Assembly: GCA_964645755.1 (NCBI GenBank)
Contig: CAZYBT010000087.1
Location: forward strand, 1 to 11,584
Reading direction: 5' to 3'
DNA length: 11,584 bases
Source of the DNA: VMCP01 sp964645755
GTDB lineage: Bacteria > Bacteroidota > Bacteroidia > NS11-12g > UBA955
The notes beneath the pieces are model-generated. The model searched no databases. It was not told the DNA's origin and was given only the letters and a program-made list of their open reading frames with translations. A program made the position numbers and the translations under genes. Shown piece by piece: positions 6,609-11,584 of the stretch; positions within the stretch are counted from its first letter, which is position 1, and every line of letters begins with the position of its first letter.

Positions 6609-7325
6609 TCAATAGAAGTACTCTTCGTTTTTTTGGAAATTACCAACGTTAAAATAATAAGTAAATCCAATCTGAAGATTTCCACCTCTAAAGTTAATTG
6701 GGAAAGTTTTGGAAAAGAACTCGCCTGTTTGGACTTGCATTTCATGCGAAACACCAAAAGATTGTTGGTAGGTTAAGTTAAACTCATAACGATTGCCATT
6801 TTCTGTATTTCCACCCATGGCAAAACCTAAGTAAAACAGAGGATAAATTTTACTCACCTCCTTTTGAACAATTCTGTAGTTGGTGCCGTTATCGGTGTTG
6901 TTGAACGTATCAATGGTGGTTGAGGGAATGAGGTTATAATTCAAGCACATCCCAAACTTTTCCATAATAAAATTACTTGAGCTAAATTGTTGTTTGAATG
7001 AGATTCCTAAATTTCCATTCAAGGCAGTAAATCCATTGTTAATTGATGTGTTATACGCCAATGTATCGTTGTTTATTTTATAACCTTTATTGATGATGCC
7101 CACTCCAAAATGAATTCCAACGGATCTATTTAAATCATAATTTCCATTTAAATTAAAGAATCCCCCAACACGGTTACGTGTGGTGAAATTATTCGCCAAG
7201 GTATCGTAAGTGGCTGTTTTTGAGATACAAACACCTCCAGACGGACCAATTGTCCACCTACTTTGTGCGTTCACAAATGATGAGAAACACAAACCGATGA
7301 TTAAAAAGAGTGATTTGTTTTGCAT
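6609..7325 (-). CDS. Outer-membrane beta-barrel protein (secreted, uncharacterised)
   Basis: A 238-aa protein with a clear Sec signal peptide: a short basic start (MQNK), a hydrophobic core to about residue 16, and a cleavage site after VNA (A|QS at about 20/21). The mature part alternates polar and hydrophobic residues in strands rich in Gly, Asn, Tyr and Phe (GGFFNLNGNYDLN, HFGVGIINKGYKIN, LNGNLGISFKQQF, NRYEFNLTYQQSFGVS, NLQIGFTYYFNVG), as in small 8-10 strand barrels of the porin/OmpA-like superfamily in Bacteroidota. There is no OmpA peptidoglycan-binding domain. The exact function is unknown. It is single-gene: its own -7 box lies 6 nt upstream and an intrinsic terminator follows. It shares a divergent control region with the LuxC-type gene. 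Confidence 0.75.
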   Translation of the reverse strand: MQNKSLFLIIGLCFSSFVNAQSRWTIGPSGGVCISKTATYDTLANNFTTRNRVGGFFNLNGNYDLNRSVGIHFGVGIINKGYKINNDTLAYNTSINNGFTALNGNLGISFKQQFSSSNFIMEKFGMCLNYNLIPSTTIDTFNNTDNGTNYRIVQKEVSKIYPLFYLGFAMGGNTENGNRYEFNLTYQQSFGVSHEMQVQTGEFFSKTFPINFRGGNLQIGFTYYFNVGNFQKNEEYFY

Positions 7326-7331
7326 TTTCTA

Positions 7332-7339
7332 CAAAATTA
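7332..7339 (-). promoter_or_regulatory. -7 box of the beta-barrel gene
   Basis: Minus-strand TAATTTTG is an exact TAnnTTTG match ending 6 nt before the ATG at 7325. It is immediately preceded by AACCCGT. No -33 TTTG lies 19-21 bp upstream, which would fit dependence on an activator. Confidence 0.6.
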
Positions 7340-7395
7340 ACGGGTTTATTGGCATTTTGTTACATTGATCAAGAATCTAAATCAAAATAACCCGT
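7340..7395. promoter_or_regulatory. Inverted repeat ACGGGTT/AACCCGT between divergent -7 boxes
   Basis: ACGGGTT (7340-7346) and AACCCGT (7389-7395) are exact inverted copies. Each arm touches or directly precedes the -7 box of the gene it faces, so both promoters read AACCCG(T)-TAnnTTTG. A perfect palindrome, TTGATCAA (7365-7372), lies within 1 bp of the centre. This is a candidate operator or activator site for joint control of the barrel and LuxC-type genes, but no regulator gene is nearby. Confidence 0.4.
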
Positions 7396-7402
7396 ATTTT
7401 TG
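7395..7402 (+). promoter_or_regulatory. -7 box of the LuxC-type gene
   Basis: TATTTTTG matches TAnnTTTG exactly and ends 7 nt before the ATG at 7410. It lies inside the extension that would be translated from an upstream TTG (7365), which supports the ATG at 7410 as the start. No good -33 element is present. Confidence 0.6.
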
Positions 7403-7409
7403 CAAAACA

Positions 7410-8435
7410 ATGGGTTTTCAGAAACGCGCATTAACGGCACTGCGGTCTGCCATGATACATTTCGAAGCAGATGATGAATGGCAAAGAATGTTGAACTTGG
7501 CGCAAATAAACAATCAATGGTTTGACCAAAAACAATTAAAAAATGCCTTAAATCAGTGGATTTTAGCCTTGTCTGATGAACAAATTGATACATGGATTTC
7601 CAGATACCAATGGCCTCAAAATACCCATCAAAATAAATTGGGAATCATCATGGCAGGAAACATTCCATTGGTTGGAATGCATGATGTGATAGTTGGCGTA
7701 TTAACTGGTTATCAGGTTGTTGCCAAATTATCTTCTGATGATGAAATTTTACCTAAATTTTGGCTTAAAAAAGCTGCGGAGTTCGATGATATCTGGCAGA
7801 CACAAGTTCTTTTTTCTGACCAATTGAAAGGGATCGACGCTGCCATTGCCACAGGAAGTAACAATTCGGCAAGGTACTTTGAATACTATTTTAAAAACAT
7901 TCCCCATTTGCTGCGTCGAAATAGAAACAGTGTGGCGGTGCTCACCGCAAATGAAACCGAAGAGGAATTAATTGCTTTCGGTCATGATGTTTTTGATTAT
8001 TACGGTCTTGGATGTAGGAACGTAACAAAGGTTTATTTGCCCGAAAACTACCCGTTTAAAACACTCTTCGATGTTTGGGAAAAACACCATGCTGAGGTTG
8101 CTTTTCACAACAAATATGTGAATAATTATAACTATCACAAAGCTTTGTTGCTCATGAATTTAGACCCTCACATAGACGCAGGTTATATTTTATTGAAGGA
8201 AAGAAAAGAATTATATTCACCTGTAGGAATGCTCAATTATGAGTATTACAAGTCAATTGAAGATGTAAAGTTAGAAATTAATCAACTTTCAGACGAAATT
8301 CAATGCGTTGTAAGCAACAATCAGGAAATTTCAAATATCAAACTTGGTCTTAGTCAATGTCCTACCTTATATGACTACGCCGATGGAATCGATACGGTTC
8401 AATGGGCTATAAATGCTATTTCTGCTAGGCCATAA
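7410..8435 (+). CDS. LuxC-family acyl-CoA reductase
   Basis: A 341-aa protein of the aldehyde dehydrogenase superfamily, LuxC branch, shorter than Vibrio LuxC (about 480). It shows the cofactor-domain segment IIMAGNIPLVGMHDVIVGVLTG, AAIATGSNNSARYFEYYF, HLLRRNRNSVAVL, and the catalytic Cys202 in YYGLGCRNVTKVYLP. LuxC enzymes reduce activated fatty acids to aldehydes with NADPH. Short LuxC-like proteins are common in non-luminous Bacteroidota, where their role is not settled. No luxA, luxB, luxD or luxE genes lie here, so bioluminescence is not implied. A TTG at 7365 would add 15 residues, but that stretch contains the -7 box. The 3' end overlaps the arginase coding region by 11 bp tail to tail. 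Confidence 0.85.
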   Translation: MGFQKRALTALRSAMIHFEADDEWQRMLNLAQINNQWFDQKQLKNALNQWILALSDEQIDTWISRYQWPQNTHQNKLGIIMAGNIPLVGMHDVIVGVLTGYQVVAKLSSDDEILPKFWLKKAAEFDDIWQTQVLFSDQLKGIDAAIATGSNNSARYFEYYFKNIPHLLRRNRNSVAVLTANETEEELIAFGHDVFDYYGLGCRNVTKVYLPENYPFKTLFDVWEKHHAEVAFHNKYVNNYNYHKALLLMNLDPHIDAGYILLKERKELYSPVGMLNYEYYKSIEDVKLEINQLSDEIQCVVSNNQEISNIKLGLSQCPTLYDYADGIDTVQWAINAISARP

Positions 8436-9369
8436 CATCTTGAAATAAATTGCAAATGGCGAGTGCCATTGCATTCTCATCCTCAAGTGTTGGATTGATT
8501 TCGGTTATTTCAAGTGTTTTACATTTTTCCCAGTGGTATAGATGATGGAGTAGTTTATTCGCTTGATCCAGTGAGAGACCATTTTCTACTGGAGTACCGG
8601 TGCCAATTGAAATGCTAGGATCTAAGCTATCGACATCAAAACTGACATAGATTTGTGATGTTTTTGATAGTCTCTCTTTGGCTTTTTGCCACGCCGCTTC
8701 GATTCCTTTTTCGTGCACTTCCTCAGCTGTAATCACTTGAATTCCAAGTTTTTTAGTTAGTTCTATTTCTTGTTCTTCATAGCTCCTTATTCCAATGAAT
8801 ACGATGTTTTTAGGGTCGAAAATCTGAATATTTTGATTGTTTTTGAGGGACTTTATCTTTTCCCAAAGGGTAATTGTGTTGGCATCGAGGACATTGATTT
8901 GTTGCTCTAAATTATCGTAGTTCAACGCGGTATTGAGGGCCATCCCATGTATGTTTCCAGAGGGTGTTGTGTACGGTGAGTGAAGATCTAAGTGAGCGTC
9001 AATCCAAATAATACCAGAATTCGTTGCTCCAAAATGTTTAGAAAACCCCGCCAAGCCACCAACCGCATTACTGTGGTCTCCGCTCAAGATAATAGGGAAT
9101 TGATTTTCAGTTAGCTTGGATTGTACCAAATGTGCAAGTTTGTTTTGATGCTTCAAAAAGGCCTCCCCACGTTTTAAATATGTTGGCAAAGGAATTTTCT
9201 CTTTTTCTTCGATTTCTTGAGGAACAGAAAAAACATTGCAATGACTAAATGGGTGATTGTGATTGTGTTTACAAGCTTCGAGTAAGTTGATTGGACCTAA
9301 GGAAGTGCCTTGTTTTCCTGCTCCGTATTCCCAGGTGGTGGTAATGATACACTGATTCGATTTCTTCAT
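8425..9369 (-). CDS. rocF: Arginase (ureohydrolase family)
   Basis: A 314-aa ureohydrolase (bacterial arginases are about 300). All manganese ligands of the binuclear site are present: His99 in SGDHS, Asp124/His126/Asp128 in DAHLDLHSP, and Asp245/Asp247 in SFDVDSLDP. SGNIHGMAL (137-145), with His141, and GTGTPVENGLS (256-266) are marks of arginase rather than agmatinase or formimidoylglutamase; Glu290 in EITEINP matches the guanidinium-binding Glu. The first motif has Ser in place of the first Gly of GGDHS, a mild change. Arginase splits arginine into ornithine and urea in the cytosol. It is the last gene of a leftward unit, 36 nt after the glycosyltransferase, with no Bacteroidota-type promoter in that gap. 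Its 3' end overlaps the LuxC-type gene by 11 bp. A related ureohydrolase substrate remains possible. Confidence 0.85.
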   Translation of the reverse strand: MKKSNQCIITTTWEYGAGKQGTSLGPINLLEACKHNHNHPFSHCNVFSVPQEIEEKEKIPLPTYLKRGEAFLKHQNKLAHLVQSKLTENQFPIILSGDHSNAVGGLAGFSKHFGATNSGIIWIDAHLDLHSPYTTPSGNIHGMALNTALNYDNLEQQINVLDANTITLWEKIKSLKNNQNIQIFDPKNIVFIGIRSYEEQEIELTKKLGIQVITAEEVHEKGIEAAWQKAKERLSKTSQIYVSFDVDSLDPSISIGTGTPVENGLSLDQANKLLHHLYHWEKCKTLEITEINPTLEDENAMALAICNLFQDVMA

Positions 9370-9405
9370 ATACGGAGTATTGGTTTAAGCAATTATAGGA
9401 AAATA

Positions 9406-11112
9406 TTATTTTCTTTCCCAAATAATATATCCACTTACATGTTGAAAATCCTGGAATTTAGCATAAAACGATTCGTCACCTTTGAATGTATTTTTAGTAA
9501 CGACGTACATTTTCTCTTTGTTGTTTGGATTGTGGGCGTGCAGACGTCGACTCTCTTGTTTAGGATAAATTACCGACGCATCTAATTTGTTTTCAGGTAT
9601 TTGTCCCTCAAAATCTTTTGGAGTTAACTGCCCGTAAAAATAGAGCGCATATGTTTTATATCCCCAAGTTTCTAAAAATTTACCTTGTTGTTTGAATTGA
9701 ATCATTGATTTGGTAATTGGATCTTGAAGAGAAACCGCTGCGGAGGGTAAAATGGTGAAATAGGTGAAGATTGCCACCATTCCAGAAATGACATACAAGT
9801 AAACGGGATTGGGTTTTTTACCAAAAAATGAAAGAATAATCCATGGAAAAAACAAAAATGTAAACAAACAAGCCGGAATTAATGTTGGCCAATTCCATTT
9901 TGGAATAGATAAAAGCAATTCGGCTGAGAATGGATCCATTTTATTGAGTAAGACCATGGGTATTGGTCGAATGGTTGCAATTAAAGGAATCATCCAAAGT
10001 GCAATCATCAATACCACCCCGATAAAAAACAGGGGAATGTTGAGCCAATATGGGAATTTACCTCTGTTGGTGTAAATCAAATACACTTGGTACGCCCCAA
10101 AATAGGTGAGGGGCCACCAGCAAAGACTACTATAATGAATGATTTTTGTGGTGGCAATACTGAATATGATCAAAACAATCCAAAATAAAGACCGCATGAA
10201 TAAATGCCAAACATCTACATTTCTGTCGGGAACAGAATTTGAAACAAGATGAGGAATGGCTAAAATAGCTGATGGGAAACACAACACAAGAAGCACCACA
10301 ATATGATAGAACCAGGGTTGGTTATGATCCGGAATCTGTCCCTTAAATAACGTAATTTGATATTCAATAAAATGGCTAAAGAAAATTTGTCCGTTTGTAC
10401 GAATCAATGGCAACACCCAAGCTAAAATAACTACGGAAAATCCGATGATCGTTAATAGAATTTTCAAATCAAAAATTTCGTGCCATTTTGATCGGAACAA
10501 AGTTGAAAAAAGCACCACCAATGTAACAATTAATAAGGCAACAGGCCCTTTCGTAAGCACTGCGAGACCTAAAAATATTCCCGACATGAGGTAATAAATG
10601 TGTGCTCTTTCATCGTTGATACTGGCTTGTGATATTTGATACCACTTGTAAATGGATAAGAATATGAACAAGTTAAAAACAGGGTCAATGATTCCCGATT
10701 TCCAATAAATGAATGGAGCAAATGAAAATAAAATGGTCATTGCCCAAAAAGTACCGAGCATTCTTTTGCCGGTTTTACATCCAATATGATAAACAAGGTT
10801 AACGGAAACAATCCCTGCAATTACATTTGGCAACTTGAACACCCAAGGGGTGAACCTCAGGGCCGGGTCAATAGATGAATACCCACCAAGTTTAATTCCC
10901 AGAGATTGTAACCAAATAAACAAAGGAGGTTTTTCCCAAAACGGTTCAAATCCAATTTGGGTATACAGCCAGTTATTGGTATGCAACATTTCGCGAGCAC
11001 TTTCAGCAAAATTCAATTCATCCCAATCAAATAGTGGAACTACATTCAATCCAAGCATCAATAAAATTGCTGCTACAAAAGTAAAAATGAGGTGAACTTG
11101 AAATTTATTCAT
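9406..11112 (-). CDS. ArnT-like membrane glycosyltransferase (GT-C fold, GT83/GT39 type)
   Basis: A 568-aa integral membrane protein with about 12-13 hydrophobic segments in the first 450 residues and a soluble C-terminal part (about 470-568), the usual ArnT/PMT layout. The first periplasmic loop holds the catalytic acidic pair in DWDELNFAESAREML (Asp31/Glu32), and FWEKPPLFIWL (residues 58-68) matches the KPPL motif of this family. Such enzymes move a sugar from polyprenyl phosphate to a lipid (lipid A in ArnT), protein or glycan on the periplasmic face. The sugar and acceptor cannot be read here. Its ATG overlaps the stop of the PAP2 phosphatase gene (ATGA), so the two are probably translationally coupled and act in one envelope pathway. 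Calling it arnT itself would go too far. Confidence 0.85.
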   Translation of the reverse strand: MNKFQVHLIFTFVAAILLMLGLNVVPLFDWDELNFAESAREMLHTNNWLYTQIGFEPFWEKPPLFIWLQSLGIKLGGYSSIDPALRFTPWVFKLPNVIAGIVSVNLVYHIGCKTGKRMLGTFWAMTILFSFAPFIYWKSGIIDPVFNLFIFLSIYKWYQISQASINDERAHIYYLMSGIFLGLAVLTKGPVALLIVTLVVLFSTLFRSKWHEIFDLKILLTIIGFSVVILAWVLPLIRTNGQIFFSHFIEYQITLFKGQIPDHNQPWFYHIVVLLVLCFPSAILAIPHLVSNSVPDRNVDVWHLFMRSLFWIVLIIFSIATTKIIHYSSLCWWPLTYFGAYQVYLIYTNRGKFPYWLNIPLFFIGVVLMIALWMIPLIATIRPIPMVLLNKMDPFSAELLLSIPKWNWPTLIPACLFTFLFFPWIILSFFGKKPNPVYLYVISGMVAIFTYFTILPSAAVSLQDPITKSMIQFKQQGKFLETWGYKTYALYFYGQLTPKDFEGQIPENKLDASVIYPKQESRRLHAHNPNNKEKMYVVTKNTFKGDESFYAKFQDFQHVSGYIIWERK

Positions 11113-11584
11113 GCTTTTGATGGGGTTTTAGAAATTAATTTGAGAAACCAGGGGTAACTATAACCGGCAAAATAAAAGAACACATTTGCAATGATACATC
11201 CTGCAATAATATCTTCTATGCTATGCTGTCCGAGGTAAATTCTACTGTAAGCAATCATGAATGCAGAAAAAATAAGTAAAAATTGCCAATAGTACTTTTT
11301 TGTGTTTTCAGGGATCGACAATAAAATTAAACCAGTTGCGAAAAATGCAGCAGAAGTGTGACCACTAGGGAAAGCTTGAAAATGCTTGAGAATTTCACCA
11401 TTGATATTCCTCACAAGTGGGCCAAATTTTTCAATAGGTCGGGGCATGTTGGTGGCTACTTTTAAAAATTGTACTACAAGCGCTTCAATTCCAAAAACAA
11501 GGGAAAACCATAGTCCCATTTTCCAAGATTTGTATGTCAAAAGTAAAATTCCTAAAACAATGGCGGGCCATTCTGCCCAAATGG
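11109..11584 (-). CDS. PAP2-family membrane phosphatase (5' end outside window)
   Basis: The frame is open to the right edge of the window, so only the C-terminal 157 residues are seen; a TTG at 11540 is an internal codon and not needed as a start. The three phosphatase signature motifs are intact: KVATNMPRP (K-x6-RP), FPSGHTSAAF (PSGH) and SRIYLGQHSIED (SR-x5-H-x3-D). Four to five membrane segments surround them. PAP2 enzymes remove phosphate from lipid substrates such as phosphatidic acid, undecaprenyl pyrophosphate or lipid A on the outer face of the inner membrane. The last four bases overlap the glycosyltransferase start (ATGA). That pairing points to lipid A or polyprenyl-lipid processing, with the real substrate open. 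Confidence 0.92.
   Translation of the reverse strand, partial: IWAEWPAIVLGILLLTYKSWKMGLWFSLVFGIEALVVQFLKVATNMPRPIEKFGPLVRNINGEILKHFQAFPSGHTSAAFFATGLILLSIPENTKKYYWQFLLIFSAFMIAYSRIYLGQHSIEDIIAGCIIANVFFYFAGYSYPWFLKLISKTPSKA

Noticed and set aside
6513..6776. Rightward 87-codon open frame
   Set aside because: It runs through the terminator hairpin and then antisense through the beta-barrel gene; its sequence resembles no protein family and its poly-Lys stretch comes from the terminator A run.
7365..7409. TTG start adding 15 residues to the LuxC-type protein
   Set aside because: The extension contains an exact TAnnTTTG box and has no resemblance to LuxC N-termini.
7410..8435. Bioluminescence system
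   Set aside because: Only a LuxC-type reductase is present, without any luciferase or other lux gene.
9390..9399. TATAAT-like sequence in the gap between the glycosyltransferase and arginase genes
   Set aside because: This is an E. coli-type -10 box; Bacteroidota housekeeping promoters use TAnnTTTG, and no -33 element accompanies it.
1..11584. CRISPR arrays, tRNA/rRNA genes, insertion sequences or attachment sites
   Set aside because: No spaced direct repeats, cloverleaf-like sequences, transposase genes or terminal inverted repeats were seen on reading; intergenic gaps are all under 200 bp.

Overview
The window is a stretch of ordinary chromosome from a low-GC member of the Bacteroidota, most likely of the Flavobacteriales. 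This rests on -7 boxes of the form TAnnTTTG (with TTTG about 20 bp upstream in two cases), the absence of clear Shine-Dalgarno sequences, a TatC with the long Cys-containing first periplasmic loop typical of that phylum, and a short stand-alone LuxC-type reductase. No mobile element, CRISPR array, rRNA or tRNA is visible. Eleven of the twelve main genes have recognisable families; one (4273-5685) does not. Two genes are cut by the window ends: recG at the left and a PAP2 phosphatase at the right.

Left part (1-4229): recG runs leftwards off the window. Divergent from it is a tight rightward operon, fabG - tatC - rpiB - miaE (gaps of 16 nt, an 8-nt overlap or 1-nt gap, then 5 nt), which mixes fatty-acid synthesis, protein export, pentose-phosphate metabolism and tRNA modification. 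A GufA/BbZIP-type ZIP metal transporter follows with its own -7 box. Middle (4230-7325): an unrecognised 470-aa protein, with an Asn/Glu/Ser-rich linker and a C-terminal domain recalled only from uncharacterised Bacteroidota proteins, faces a cytosolic VWA protein, and the two coding regions overlap tail to tail by 18 bp. A small secreted outer-membrane beta-barrel protein follows, ending in a clear intrinsic terminator. Right part (7326-11584): a LuxC-family acyl-CoA reductase is divergent from the barrel gene and overlaps the end of an arginase by 11 bp. The arginase is the last gene of a leftward unit, PAP2 phosphatase - ArnT-like glycosyltransferase - arginase; the first two are joined by an ATGA overlap and probably act together on a lipid-linked envelope glycan.

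The most interesting signals are regulatory. Several -7 boxes lie only 4-11 nt from the start codon, implying leaderless or nearly leaderless mRNAs for fabG and the ZIP gene. A shared AACCCG element abuts both divergent -7 boxes between the barrel gene and luxC. A six-codon upstream ORF overlaps the VWA start. The best candidate for something undescribed is the unrecognised gene with its convergent VWA neighbour, but the sequence does not prove that they work together.
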